Shown here: positions 1 to 9,900 of the stretch, in pieces
Layout of the letters: every line of letters starts with the position of its first letter
Numbering within the stretch: the stretch's first letter is position 1
Origin: Heyndrickxia vini
Lineage (GTDB): Bacteria; Bacillota; Bacilli; Bacillales; Bacillaceae_C
Length of the DNA stretch: 64,000 nucleotides
Assembly (NCBI RefSeq): GCF_016772275.1
Contig: NZ_CP065425.1
Span: 2,324,653-2,388,652, forward strand
Reading direction: 5' to 3'
Program-made: the position numbers and the translations under genes
Notes under the pieces: model-generated
What the model saw: the letters and a program-made list of their open reading frames with translations, nothing else
Database searches by the model: none
What the model was told of the DNA's origin: nothing

Positions 1-330
1 CCCTTGCCACCCCTTAACAATAAGGAATAAATAAGGTGTATACGTACCAGCAATAAAGAAATAAATAGCTGAGTGATCAAATATCTCAAAAACATCTTTC
101 GCCTTTCCTTCACGGAGTGCATGTACAAGTGTAGATGACATATATAAGAATAGCATCGTAATGCCATAAACTGTAAAACTAATTATATGCCATGCATTCC
201 CAGTAAGACTTGAAAAAATGATTAGCAAAACAAGTCCAGCGACACTTAGAAGTGCACCGATCCCATGTGTAATAGAATTAGCTATTTCTTCCCCTTTGGA
301 AAATGTATGAGTAGCTGCCAATAGGATCAT
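1..330 (-). CDS. Hemolysin III family membrane protein (TrhA/YplQ-like), C-terminus beyond window
   Basis: The frame begins at an ATG at 330 and runs off the left edge, giving about 110 residues. The N-terminus has the family signature EEIANSITHGIGA, followed by hydrophobic helices (GLVLLIIF, ITMLFLYMSS) and the conserved stretch FDHSAIYFFIAGTYTPY, which identifies the HlyIII/PAQR-like family of seven-helix membrane proteins. Members named TrhA affect membrane-energy homeostasis; haemolysis is not established for most. A TTG at 321 has better spacing from the upstream AAAGGAA than the ATG does, so the true start may be three codons in. The upstream leader is described separately. Confidence 0.85.
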   Translation of the reverse strand, partial: MILLAATHTFSKGEEIANSITHGIGALLSVAGLVLLIIFSSLTGNAWHIISFTVYGITMLFLYMSSTLVHALREGKAKDVFEIFDHSAIYFFIAGTYTPYLFLIVKGWQG

Positions 331-640
331 TTCCTTTCATAACTTAATTATATATAACCTAAAATAGTATGCACTATCTGAATATCGATAACTATTACCT
401 AAAACAACAAAAGCCCTACCTCTCTTTTGTCCTAACGGCTCCTTGACCGTGCCAGTGTGAATCAGGTTATTTAAAGTCAAAATTCTACATTCTTGATGGA
501 AAAATTCTGAAATAGATAGATGATTTTCTTGTAAATACAATTGAGGTAATTATGAATGGAAAATTAAGTGGTTTTTAATGAACGATTGTTTACGGAAAAT
601 AAGGTAAAAACATTATTTTCGAAAAAAGCCGAAAGAATAT
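331..640 (-). other. Intergenic leader with two small hairpins upstream of the HlyIII gene
   Basis: This 310-base stretch lies between the csp terminator and the HlyIII-like gene. On the minus strand it holds a short stem (ACGG/CCGT, 435-450) and a second stem (ACAAAAG/CTTTTGT, 407-430). A 67-codon open frame covers 337-540, but it has no convincing ribosome site and no recognisable family, so I do not call it. The region is probably an untranslated leader. I could not match it to a known riboswitch class. Confidence 0.3.
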
Positions 641-676
641 AAAGGTGAAGCTCTACAATTGCAAAGCTTCACCTTT
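641..676 (-). terminator. Terminator of the cold-shock gene
   Basis: A perfect 12-bp stem (AAAGGTGAAGCT / AGCTTCACCTTT) with a 12-base loop lies just after the csp stop codon and is followed on the minus strand by a T-rich tail. Confidence 0.85.
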
Positions 677-688
677 CAATTGTTTTTA

Positions 689-889
689 TTAAGCTTTTTG
701 AACGTTAGCAGCTTGGTCTCCGCGTTGACCTTGCTCGATATCAAAAGTAACCTTCTGACCTTCTTCTAATGTTTTAAAGCCTTCGCCTTGAATCGCTGAG
801 AAGTGAACGAATACATCGTCTCCACCTTCACGTTCGATAAATCCAAAACCTTTTTCACTATTAAACCATTTTACTGTACCTTGTACCAT
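689..889 (-). CDS. Cold-shock protein (CspB/CspD type)
   Basis: The 66-residue single-domain protein has the classic OB-fold cold-shock sequence: [19 protein letters not shown] at the start with RNP-1 (KGFGFIE), then RNP-2 (VFVHF) and the [10 protein letters not shown] tail. It is the length of Bacillus CspB. Such proteins bind single-stranded RNA and DNA and keep mRNA translatable in the cold and in stationary phase. A strong AGGAGG lies before the ATG. Transcription appears monocistronic, bounded by the promoter at 1013-1041 and the terminator at 641-676. The roughly 120-base 5' leader is typical of csp genes. The paralogue (B, C or D) cannot be decided. Confidence 0.95.
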   Translation of the reverse strand: MVQGTVKWFNSEKGFGFIEREGGDDVFVHFSAIQGEGFKTLEEGQKVTFDIEQGQRGDQAANVQKA

Positions 890-1012
890 GTGTAGTTCCT
901 CCTAGTGTGTCAAGCACACAATGTATTACTATCCTTGCTCATTGGATATCAAGTCGATAAGCTTTAATTCACTTTTTCTACCATACATACCGAACAAAAA
1001 TAATTCTTTTTA

Positions 1013-1041
1013 AGAATAACAGAAGTAAACGATAAAAGCAA
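1013..1041 (-). promoter_or_regulatory. Sigma-A promoter of csp
   Basis: On the minus strand TTGCTT (-35) and TATTCT (-10) are separated by 17 bases, placing the transcription start about 115-120 bases upstream of the csp ATG. A long leader of this kind is usual for cold-shock genes. Confidence 0.55.
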
Positions 1042-1103
1042 GTTTTTATACTGGGATAGAGTTGATCTTTCCTTATTAGTTGATTATCAATCACCGTTCT
1101 CTT

Positions 1104-1730
1104 TCATTGATATAACTGATCACTATTTCCAGTTTCCGGATTTTGATATTGATTCATATATTGTTGAATTTGTGATTGATCTTCAGGGATTACTTTATAC
1201 ATTGCACCGATTTTTCCAATCATTGTTGTTTCTGCCGGTTCTAATGCATAATAACCTTTCTTCACCATATACTGCCACATGTCATAGGCGTGTGAACAAC
1301 TCATCATAAAGGCAGTTTGACAAAATGATCGTATTTTTGGATTGGCCATTTCCATGGCTGACCATGCATACTCACGCCCAGCACGTTTGAGAGTTAATAA
1401 ATATGCTGTAGCCATTTCTCGATCATTCATATTTTCAATCAATGTTCGAGGCTGGATAGGCGGATATTGATTCATATTTGAACTAGTAAAATCCTGAAGC
1501 TTCCCATCCTCTTTTAATAATGGCAATTCTTTTTTGGCACCATCCAATTCGTTTAAAAACTCTACTTTCATATTATAGTCTCTAACATGTAATGGAAAAT
1601 GGGTTTCCAGTATACTTTTAAACTCCTGGCATTGTACATGTTCTAACATATATGCCATATTTGTTATCGAATTAACACAACTCATCGTTAATTCATTTAG
1701 ATCATGTAATTCATGTGCAGCAAGTTTCAT
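1104..1730 (-). CDS. CotF-like spore coat protein
   Basis: The 208-residue soluble protein has the four-helix CotF/YraF-type coat domain in its second half: DREMATAYLLTLKRAGREYA, then helix NPKIRSFCQTAFMMSCSHAYDMW, then MVKKGYY. This order (DR..T..LL..K.G...YA, then YM..KGYY) is characteristic of the family. The ATG at 1730 is preceded by GAGGGG, so I prefer it to the in-frame start five codons upstream. CotF-type proteins sit in the spore coat or germination-associated layers and are made in the mother cell. No sigma-E or sigma-K promoter was verified. The gene is monocistronic between the subtilase terminator and the csp leader. Confidence 0.8.
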   Translation of the reverse strand: MKLAAHELHDLNELTMSCVNSITNMAYMLEHVQCQEFKSILETHFPLHVRDYNMKVEFLNELDGAKKELPLLKEDGKLQDFTSSNMNQYPPIQPRTLIENMNDREMATAYLLTLKRAGREYAWSAMEMANPKIRSFCQTAFMMSCSHAYDMWQYMVKKGYYALEPAETTMIGKIGAMYKVIPEDQSQIQQYMNQYQNPETGNSDQLYQ

Positions 1731-1821
1731 TTCTATTCCCCTCATTTCATACTTTTTTCATTGTTAGCTTGTTCGTTTTGGAGGGAACTATTCCAATACA
1801 GCCGTTTAATTTTCTAAACAC

Positions 1822-1858
1822 AAATGAACGCCCTCCAAACGGGAAAGGGCGTTCATTT
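1822..1858 (-). terminator. Terminator after the second subtilase
   Basis: A perfect 12-bp stem (AAATGAACGCCC / GGGCGTTCATTT) lies 12 bases beyond the stop of the 1,173-residue subtilase. The T-tract is short, but the position marks the end of the four-gene run. Confidence 0.7.
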
Positions 1859-1870
1859 ATCTTCATTATA

Positions 1871-4800
1871 TTATTTCTTCTGTTTAACCGTAAATTTAGT
1901 AGGTTCTGCTTCCACTTTAAAGCCATCAGAATCAATAGCTTCCGTATAAATGGAATAAGTTCCGTCCGGTAAATCCTTCTCAGGCTTCCAATTCATATGG
2001 ATTTCCGCTTGATGTTTGACATCGAAAGTATCGACAATTTTTCCGTCCGGTCCAGCAATTTTAAATTTCCAATCCACCTTTTTAATAGCAAATCCGTTGA
2101 TTTGCAGTGGCGCATCTTCGTTTACATTTGAACCATATATGCCAAGATAATTAATTAACATGTCTTTATTGATATAGCCCGGGTCACCCCATACATTGAA
2201 TCCAGCGTTTAAAGCCCAATCAATTCCAATAATGACCATGCCTTTTGGCTCTATCTTTGATAGGTACGAAGTTGCACCTTCGGGAATCGATTGATATTGT
2301 CCATTAATCCAAAGGATCGCACCATCATATCCACTCCCACCTGCATTGTCTTTCGCATTCCAAGAAATTTTGTATTTTCCATCAATCGGCTCTACTTTTA
2401 TATTATCAATCGTTGGGGCCACTGAATCAATTTTAACTGGCATTTTCACCTTTTGCGGTTTGGCATTTTTGTAATCTAGTGTACTTGTAATCGTTAATTG
2501 ATATTCTCCGTCGGGAACAATTTCCCCTTGGTCATTTGTTGCATCCCAAGGATACATTTCCCCCGATATAGAGAAGTCGTTGTACGCCATAATGTTCTTC
2601 GAAAATTTCCACGGGGACCCATCAGATGTAAATTCACTGAAGTTTCCTAATTGACGGATTTTCTTTCCATTATTGTTCTCAACCGAAAGATTTACTTCTT
2701 TCAAATTTCTAAATACTGTAAAGGAAGGATACACACCAGATAAAACGGAATTAGGTGAGTAAGCAATATGGTTCATATTAAATTCCCCTGTTTGCGCATC
2801 ATAACCTAATGGCATTTCACTCATCTCATCCCATAATACGGTATAGCCTAAAAATACATCTTTATCCCATGCTGGAGCATCAATATTCTTTAGTGAATCC
2901 CACTGACCATAAAAGCCCATATATGGCATGGATAATTCAGGCAGGTCTTTATTTACAGGTACAAAACGGACAAATCCTTCAACGAAACTATTTTTCCGTA
3001 AATCTTTTGGTAAAATTAGATCGACATGTACATTTTGCTTCTTTCCATCTTTAACTTTTATCCTTACTGGTTTGTCATAAGAAATCTCTTTCCCGTTTAA
3101 TAGTCCAACCGCATTTTTTACACGTTTACTTGAAAGTGTTAAATAATCGTGAGATCGGTCGGGTTTGCCATCACCATTTAGATCATATTCCTTATATTCC
3201 GTATCATCTGTTAAGACATCCAAATAAACATTATACTCCACATCTTCAGATTTTTTCTCTGAAAGGGGTACAACACTTAAATCAAATTGGGCCATTTGAT
3301 TATTTATTTCCTTCAAAGCAACTGATCCTTTTCTTTCTGCACTAGCCGCTTTATTTTCTATTAGTACCGGTGTTTGCAAAGCATTTTTAATTTGCATCAT
3401 GCCTGCCCCTTGTTTACGCGGAGAATAAGGAAGCATATTATTCGAGCTTTGATCATATTCAATCTTCGATGTATTCATTAAAGCGGTTTTTGTCTTTAAA
3501 ATCGTATTCATATTTTTCGGTAATCCTTTTTCATAAAAGGATTGAAGGACAAGTGTTGCTCCCCCAACAACGTGCGGTGTGGACATTGATGTCCCACTAT
3601 AAACATCATATTGATTATCAAAAACGGTTGAATAGATACCACCACCAGGTGCTGTGATTTCCGGTTTAAAATCAAGTGTATGTGGTGCACCTATAGAAGA
3701 AAAATCAGATATTTCATCATGGTTTGGATTTTCAACCCATACTCCCCCACTAAGTTGTGCGGAAACCGCCTGACCGTTTTGAAGCTCCTTGATCAGTTTA
3801 TTTCCATCTTTCACACTTGTAACAACAGCTGGAATTGAATATGGACTGAAATCTGATTCTTTGTAATCACCCCATGCTGGAGTTGGTGCAATAATAACCG
3901 CTTTAGCACCTTTATCTTGAGCATTAAATTGGAGATGCGAATTGATTCCTAAATCAAGATCTGGTTGTACAACGGCAATTTTATCTTTTACATCAATATT
4001 TTTGTAATCATTTGCGCTCCCTTTACCTGCAAATACTAGAGGGTATTCTTCGCCTTCTTTCACTGTTTTTTTCAATTTTAAATAACTTGGTTCATAAAAA
4101 CCAATTTCATCTCCCGTAGATAGCTTTATACTAGGTTTATGGACAATGTTATTTTCGTATGAAGCTACTTGTAAAGCATACGGACTGACACCTGGTGATC
4201 CTAAAATACCTATATCCGGATTATCCGCATATGGTTTTGTGGAAGATGAAAGCTTGTCATTTTTTGTACTGTAATAGGCATTTCCACCTGCAGCAACTAC
4301 TAATACACCATTATTCGTTGCAAGTCGTATCGCTTTTTGTACCGTATCATCCTCTTCACCAACGAATCCGCCATCAGAACCTAAGCTTAAATTGATAACA
4401 TCCGCACCCATTTCAACAGCATGGTTGATTCCGGCAACAATGTCATCCTCGTATGCGCCCCCACCATTATCTGAGAATACTTTTTCTGCAAGAATTTGGA
4501 CATTTGGAGCAATTCCTTTGACTCCATCATTTTCTTCATCACCGTTAGCCCCGATCGTTCCGGACACATGCATGCCATGTGAACTTTCGTATGGAAGTAC
4601 ATCGTCGTCTTTGTCCGCCCAATCATAGCCGGTTGGTACTTTATCGGTATACCAGCGGTCAGCTACTTTGGTTTCGTCAAGCTTACTTTGTATCTTCTCT
4701 TTTGTTAGCTTTTCTTTTTCCTTTCCTTCTTCTGACATCACCATATCTTTATGGCGATAATCAACTCCGGAATCGACGACACCGACAAGCATTCCTTCAC

Positions 4801-5392
4801 CTTTAAGCCCGAGTTCTTCCCAAACTTGTTGGACTTGCACCATACTTTTTGAAGATTTCATTGCTTCCGAGTACGTTTTTGCAATGGTTACATTTGCAAC
4901 ACCATCAATTTTCTTAATGGTCTCCATATTTCGAAACTCTGTCTCCATACTAAATCCATTAAATCCGCGAACAAATTGATGTCTTAGTTTTGTCTTTATT
5001 CGTTTTTTCGTTATTTGATTAATGACTTGATCATGCGTTTTTAATTTTTTCTTTTCCTCAAGTACACTCGTTTGTGTGTCCACCAATGGCTCATCAGTTA
5101 GTTCAACGATTAATCTCACTTTATCTTTAGGTGCAAATGGTTTATTCGTAGCTTTATTAATATCAGATTTTGTGATTCCTAGTTTATTTTTGGCATCAAG
5201 ATTCGCTTTTTGCTTTTGTTCTCTTAGAATTTCCTGCCCTTTTTGAACAATTGATTCAACGTTAACCTTACTTTGGTTACTCCTTTCCTCTGTATTTGCG
5301 AAACTATAATTACTGCCGCTAACTAATAGTGCTGCTAATATACCCGAGCTTATTATTTTAAATGGTATCGACCGTCGGCTTCTCCGTTTCAT
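1871..5392 (-). CDS. Secreted subtilisin-family (S8) serine protease, lactocepin/C5a-peptidase-like
   Basis: The 1,173-residue precursor has a Sec signal peptide (charged MKRRSRRS, hydrophobic core to about residue 25, likely cut after SFA at 32) and an inhibitor-I9-type propeptide to about 175. The S8 catalytic domain holds Asp207 (VVDSGVD), His272 (SHGMHVSGT), oxyanion Asn371 and Ser602 (SGTSMSTPH). A PA domain is inserted at about 450-550. The C-terminal half has Fn3/C5a-peptidase-like beta domains and a calcium-loop-like DLNGDGKPD. All catalytic residues are present. No LPXTG, S-layer or dockerin anchor is visible, unlike the larger paralogue at 6952-11115. AGGAGG precedes the ATG. It is the last gene of the tasA-linked run, 42 bases after the TapA-like gene, so it is probably co-expressed with matrix proteins. 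Confidence 0.9.
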   Translation of the reverse strand: MKRRSRRSIPFKIISSGILAALLVSGSNYSFANTEERSNQSKVNVESIVQKGQEILREQKQKANLDAKNKLGITKSDINKATNKPFAPKDKVRLIVELTDEPLVDTQTSVLEEKKKLKTHDQVINQITKKRIKTKLRHQFVRGFNGFSMETEFRNMETIKKIDGVANVTIAKTYSEAMKSSKSMVQVQQVWEELGLKGEGMLVGVVDSGVDYRHKDMVMSEEGKEKEKLTKEKIQSKLDETKVADRWYTDKVPTGYDWADKDDDVLPYESSHGMHVSGTIGANGDEENDGVKGIAPNVQILAEKVFSDNGGGAYEDDIVAGINHAVEMGADVINLSLGSDGGFVGEEDDTVQKAIRLATNNGVLVVAAGGNAYYSTKNDKLSSSTKPYADNPDIGILGSPGVSPYALQVASYENNIVHKPSIKLSTGDEIGFYEPSYLKLKKTVKEGEEYPLVFAGKGSANDYKNIDVKDKIAVVQPDLDLGINSHLQFNAQDKGAKAVIIAPTPAWGDYKESDFSPYSIPAVVTSVKDGNKLIKELQNGQAVSAQLSGGVWVENPNHDEISDFSSIGAPHTLDFKPEITAPGGGIYSTVFDNQYDVYSGTSMSTPHVVGGATLVLQSFYEKGLPKNMNTILKTKTALMNTSKIEYDQSSNNMLPYSPRKQGAGMMQIKNALQTPVLIENKAASAERKGSVALKEINNQMAQFDLSVVPLSEKKSEDVEYNVYLDVLTDDTEYKEYDLNGDGKPDRSHDYLTLSSKRVKNAVGLLNGKEISYDKPVRIKVKDGKKQNVHVDLILPKDLRKNSFVEGFVRFVPVNKDLPELSMPYMGFYGQWDSLKNIDAPAWDKDVFLGYTVLWDEMSEMPLGYDAQTGEFNMNHIAYSPNSVLSGVYPSFTVFRNLKEVNLSVENNNGKKIRQLGNFSEFTSDGSPWKFSKNIMAYNDFSISGEMYPWDATNDQGEIVPDGEYQLTITSTLDYKNAKPQKVKMPVKIDSVAPTIDNIKVEPIDGKYKISWNAKDNAGGSGYDGAILWINGQYQSIPEGATSYLSKIEPKGMVIIGIDWALNAGFNVWGDPGYINKDMLINYLGIYGSNVNEDAPLQINGFAIKKVDWKFKIAGPDGKIVDTFDVKHQAEIHMNWKPEKDLPDGTYSIYTEAIDSDGFKVEAEPTKFTVKQKK

Positions 5393-5434
5393 ATATGGTC
5401 CTCCTCGTTAACAAACAATCTATATTACTAGTAA

Positions 5435-6100
5435 TCATTGTTCCTTAGAATCTTTCGGTTCCTCATCTTTATCAAGTTCATTCGTATTCGAATCACTAGA
5501 ATGCTTTTTTACCTCTTCATTATGTTCGTCATCAGTCTGAACATTTTTTCCACTGTCGGGTTGTGTATCGTTCTTTTCCTCTGATTTATCATCAGCCGGA
5601 TCCCCAGCGTGATCTTTCGCCTCCTCATTTGGTTTATCCATGCTTTTTTCAATTGGTTTATTTTGCTCTTCTTTTTTCTCCACAGTTGCTAAAAGCTTCT
5701 TTTGATCGAGTGGTTCACGGATCATTTCATCAATATAATTTTTGAGTCCTGTGAGGTGATAGCTTACTTCCTTTTTCTCACAAGAAACGGTCTGATTTAT
5801 CATTGTTTGATAAGATTCACCCGGGCTCAATATTTTTTGTTCGGTTTCCAACTGTACGGGGATCTCCATATTCGAAATGTTTTTTATCGAAATCATTTGC
5901 GAAATTTCACAGTTTTTCAAGTATGACACTTCATGCTTTGATATTGATAGTAGATCTTCAGTAGTGGCATTCGTTATTTTTCCGCTTGCTTTAATTTCTG
6001 AAGTAAACCAAGCATAGGTATTAGATTTTCCTATGATAAAAAATAAACAATATATTAAAATAGTGAATTGAATGAGCTTAAAAAGGTGCTTTTTTTTCAT
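5435..6100 (-). CDS. SipW-dependent TapA-like matrix accessory protein
   Basis: The 221-residue protein begins MKKKHLFKLIQFTILIYCLF, a hydrophobic signal segment, followed by NTYAWFTSE and ASGKITNAT. This is the SipW-type cleavage and mature-end pattern shared with the TasA-like protein next door. Residues about 50-130 form a compact beta-rich region with two cysteines. Residues about 140-221 are a low-complexity Glu/Asp/Lys/Ser tail expected to be disordered. TapA of B. subtilis has the same outline (SipW signal, two-Cys domain, disordered tail) and nucleates TasA fibres, so that role is inferred from layout rather than from clear sequence identity. It lies 56 bases downstream of the tasA-like gene across a hairpin. 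Confidence 0.6.
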   Translation of the reverse strand: MKKKHLFKLIQFTILIYCLFFIIGKSNTYAWFTSEIKASGKITNATTEDLLSISKHEVSYLKNCEISQMISIKNISNMEIPVQLETEQKILSPGESYQTMINQTVSCEKKEVSYHLTGLKNYIDEMIREPLDQKKLLATVEKKEEQNKPIEKSMDKPNEEAKDHAGDPADDKSEEKNDTQPDSGKNVQTDDEHNEEVKKHSSDSNTNELDKDEEPKDSKEQ

Positions 6101-6119
6101 ACAATCCCTTCCTTACTAC

Positions 6120-6148
6120 AAAGGCAGCCAAATATATTGACTGCCTTT
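6120..6148 (-). terminator. Hairpin between the tasA-like and tapA-like genes
   Basis: An 8-bp stem (AAAGGCAG / CTGCCTTT) with a 12-base loop follows the tasA-like stop. The T-tract is poor, so it is more likely a partial terminator or 3'-end stabiliser that raises TasA over the downstream genes than a full stop. Confidence 0.5.
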
Positions 6149-6156
6149 CTTGTCTA

Positions 6157-6870
6157 TTATTCTCCGTCGTACTTAGAACCATCGTCTGTTTGTTTTGCTT
6201 GTACTTTCAAGTCTGCCGAATAACTAACACCTTGATAGTCATTGTTTGCACTTTCATCTAGTTTTACAGCAAACATGATGTCGATATATTGATCAGATTT
6301 TAAACTCCAAAATGGTTTATTCGTGCCATCTCCTAGAACCCAATCTTTTGCAGATACTGCTTTGAATCCGGCAACACCTGTTTCTCCAACAACACCTGTA
6401 ACAGCTGTAACTCCTGGTGCGACCTCGATTTCGCCATTAGATGCTTGCATTGTATCTACTACATTGGTTGTTCCATCAAATAACTTTTCCAGCTTAATTT
6501 TTGAAGCTTTTAAGACGTCTCCGCTCGGCTTTTCCTTGTATTTCAGTGCGATATAACCAACTTTATATTTTTTAATATTAATATCTTTATCCAATGATTG
6601 GTTTAAGGTCGCTTTGATATGAGAATCTTGGGATCCCGTATTATCAATCGTCATCCATTCACCATATTTTAATTGAGATGGGGCAAAATCAACTCCATCA
6701 ATGATTTTTTCAGTAATATTTTGACCATTATTTAATTGCAATGAACCGTTGGCAATTTGCCCAGATGCATTTGTCTCAGATGTAAACCAAGAATAAGTAC
6801 CAAATCCTGCCGAAACGACTAGTGCTCCTACGAATGTAGTTCCCAATAACGCTTTCTTCATCTTTTTCAT
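6157..6870 (-). CDS. tasA: TasA/CalY (camelysin, M73) family biofilm matrix protein
   Basis: The 237-residue protein starts at the ATG at 6870, preceded by GGGAGG; the longer open frame upstream lacks a ribosome site. The signal is MKKMKKALLGTTFVGALVVSAGFGTYSWFTSE, split here as a signal of about 24 residues followed by SWFTSE and ASGQIANGSL, the SipW-dependent signature. The mature part matches the TasA/camelysin beta-sandwich family: LQLNNGQ, then VDFAPSQLKYGEWMTIDNTG, and a late FAVKLDESANNDYQG block. TasA forms amyloid-like matrix fibres. CalY of the B. cereus group was described as a protease (M73), but no protease motif is evident here. The gene is flanked by two subtilase genes and is divergent from sipW about 4.8 kb away. 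Confidence 0.85.
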   Translation of the reverse strand: MKKMKKALLGTTFVGALVVSAGFGTYSWFTSETNASGQIANGSLQLNNGQNITEKIIDGVDFAPSQLKYGEWMTIDNTGSQDSHIKATLNQSLDKDINIKKYKVGYIALKYKEKPSGDVLKASKIKLEKLFDGTTNVVDTMQASNGEIEVAPGVTAVTGVVGETGVAGFKAVSAKDWVLGDGTNKPFWSLKSDQYIDIMFAVKLDESANNDYQGVSYSADLKVQAKQTDDGSKYDGE

Positions 6871-6951
6871 AAATAAAATCCTCCCTTTTCTAATCAATAA
6901 ATAATTTATCAACTTGGGGTGGTATTCTATGATGTTTACTACATTTTCACA

Positions 6952-9900
6952 TTATTTTTTCGGTTCAAGACCTAATGCACGTAAGAAGTCTTCTAATCCT
7001 TTTCTGCCAAGTTTTTCTTGAGGCTTTGCATTTTTCTTCGCTGTCGCTCCAACTTTTAAGAAGTTCTTTTCGATGAAACGAACATCTTTTTCATCGACAA
7101 TGCCATCTTGATTGATGTCTACTTTCGCTTGTTTTTTACCATAGAATGTAGACAATTGTACGATATCGTAAATATCGACGACTTCATCGCCATTCACATC
7201 CCCGGCAATATTACTCTCCATACGGGTGTTATTGGATATTCCGACCAATTCCCCATCTACTGTTTTACTAAGTTTCACTGATTGCTTACTCGTTAAATGG
7301 CCTGGAACTTCAACATAAATATCATAATCCTTCTCGGAAACTGGTATACCATGAATCTCAGCATATCCTCTATCATCAATAGTTCCTTGATATTTCTTTC
7401 CATTTCCTGCCTGTGCATAAACTTTTGCGCCTATTTTTGAAAAATCAATATTGGCATTTGTACCATCTTCATTTAAGAAGCCTTCAGCATCCACATATCC
7501 TCTCACAACTGAATGCTTTGGAATGATTGAAAATTGATCATTTGCAAATCCAGGAATCGTTGTTTCCTCAGAAGACCCTGCTTTTGTGTATGAAAATTCG
7601 TAAACGTTAATTTGTGAGAATCCACTATACTCTTCATCACTCACGACTTTAAAGCTGACATCAAGGAATGGTATATCCCCTTCAAATCCTTGGAAATCTT
7701 TTTTATCAATGTCAGCTCCGACATTAACCTTATTCGTCCAGAGATCTTTATCAACGGATGGCTTTTTAAGATTTATTTTTAAATGGTTATCTTTTGCATA
7801 TTTTTCAAATGCTTTATTTACCTTTACATCTTTAAATTCGTACAATAGATTCGAATATTCAACACCAAATGACCCCGATACAAGCTTTTTCACATTATTT
7901 ACATCTAAAGTCATCGTGATCGTATCGCCAAGCTTCACTTTATCTTTATCATAGCTAGGCAATACGTATTCCGTCCCCTCTTTAACAAAGGTATAATTAA
8001 TTGCTCCTCCGAAGAAGTTAGCGGCCGTTGCTAAATCAACAGGCACAAGCTTTAAATTAACAGGTTCTTCTAACTCCTCAGGCAAGACACCAAATTTGAT
8101 ATCACCATTTGGCTGTACTGGCAACGTACCTGATGGAAAAGGTGAATTTTGATAATAATAGAGTGAATTTGCTGACTGATCATACTTTAGTCCTTTTGAT
8201 TTTAATACATCAATGGTAGAATCATAGACATTTCCATGTACCCATAATGCATGATAGCCATCTTCATCTGTATACATTGTGTCATCGACTTCATAGAATT
8301 TTGGCTTATAATCTTTGTATGTTACTTCTGGTGCTTTATTATCTACAATAATCACTGAATCGTTTATATATGATTTACCTTTTTCATCGGTTGAAATCGC
8401 TTCAAAAATATAATCACCATCGGCTAACCGAATCGGCTTATCCGCAATTGGTTTAGATGGATCGTTTGTGAACGGATAAACACTTCCTGTAAATGCCCAT
8501 AATAAATATTTTTCCGCATCCGGTTCAATTTTATCTGCTTCAAAAATAGAACCGATGAAGCCTACAGGCTCACCTGTTTTCCCGTCTTTTACGAGTATAT
8601 CAATTGTTTTCATTGGGCTTTTCAATTTAAAGATTCCATTGACAAATGGATTTAAGAATGGATGAAATTTCGTTGTATCAGTTGCCACTGCCGGTCTATC
8701 CAGTTCAAAATAATCCACACCTTGATCTGTATAACGGATGGCAAATGGAATTTGATAGCTTTCCTCATTATTTTGTTTGTTTACAAAATGAATGTAGCCT
8801 TCATATCTTCCGTTTGCCGCATCCAATGGGACATGTATTGCTGGTTTAACTTCTTTCTTTTCTCCTGAAGATACAGAAATAGAATCAGAGATTTTAACCT
8901 CTACGCCATTTTTCTTCGCATCTTTTATATTATCTTTTGCTGGTAAAAACTCTACTTCGACTTTAAATTCTTTATCTTCTTTTTCATGATTTTCAATCAC
9001 TACCTTTTTTTCTAAATCTAATTCTTCATCTTTTTGATAGTGACTTCCAAAGGCGATAGAACCTGTTTCTTCATCAATTTCTACGGTTTCATTTCCTTCT
9101 ACATTCTCTGTCTTATCAAGAACTTTTAAAGAAACACCTGCATGTGCTGCTTCATAAATATCAATACGACCTGCCCCTACTTCATTTACTGAATATTTTT
9201 CTTTCATCTCATCTGCTGTGTTCATCAAGGCAGCTTTTACATCAAATGGCGTGTAGTCCGGATGCTCTTGCAACAGTAAAGCGGCTGCTCCCGCAACATG
9301 TGGAGATGCCATAGATGTTCCTTGCATACGTGTGTACGCAATATCATAATTGTCTCCATCATCAGGATCATTCATATATTCAGGATAAGTTGAAAAGATA
9401 GCTACTCCGGGTGCAACAACATCTGGCTTAATATCATAGTTTTTCGCAACAGGGCCACGTGAACTGAAATCTGCTAAATAATCACCTTCAGTATGTACAC
9501 TTCCAAGTGATCCAAAAGTTATAGCGATGTCCCCTTGTGCCTTTAAACGTTCACCGTCTACTTTTGTAAGCTGGAAGGTTGGAACATACCCAGTGCTTTC
9601 TCCTAAGTAAGCTGAAATTTCACCTTCAACATTATTGTAAACAATGACTGCTTTCGCTCCTGCTTTTTCCGCATTTTTAATTTTTTCATCGAAAGCGATT
9701 TCGCCACGTTGGATTAAAGCTAACTTACCTTTTACATCTTTCCCTGAAAAGTCGCTGCTTTTTCCTAGTCCAACATAGACAATATCTAAAGACTTATCTT
9801 TCAAGTCTTCTAATTTGTCTGTAAAGTTCTTCCCTAATAGTTTCATTTCTGGGTACTTTTCTTCACCAGCGCTTGCTGAATATGTTGCAATCGTTTGGGA

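Noticed and set aside
337-540. 67-codon open frame on the minus strand upstream of the HlyIII gene
   Set aside because: No convincing ribosome site and no family resemblance; it overlaps hairpins and is better explained as a leader.
4387-4626. Open frames on both strands within the subtilase genes
   Set aside because: They are frames overlapping strongly supported protease coding sequence, with no signals of their own.
6157-6870. Naming the TasA-like protein a metalloprotease (camelysin, M73)
   Set aside because: The family has been labelled so, but no HExxH or similar catalytic motif can be seen; a fibre-forming matrix role is better supported.
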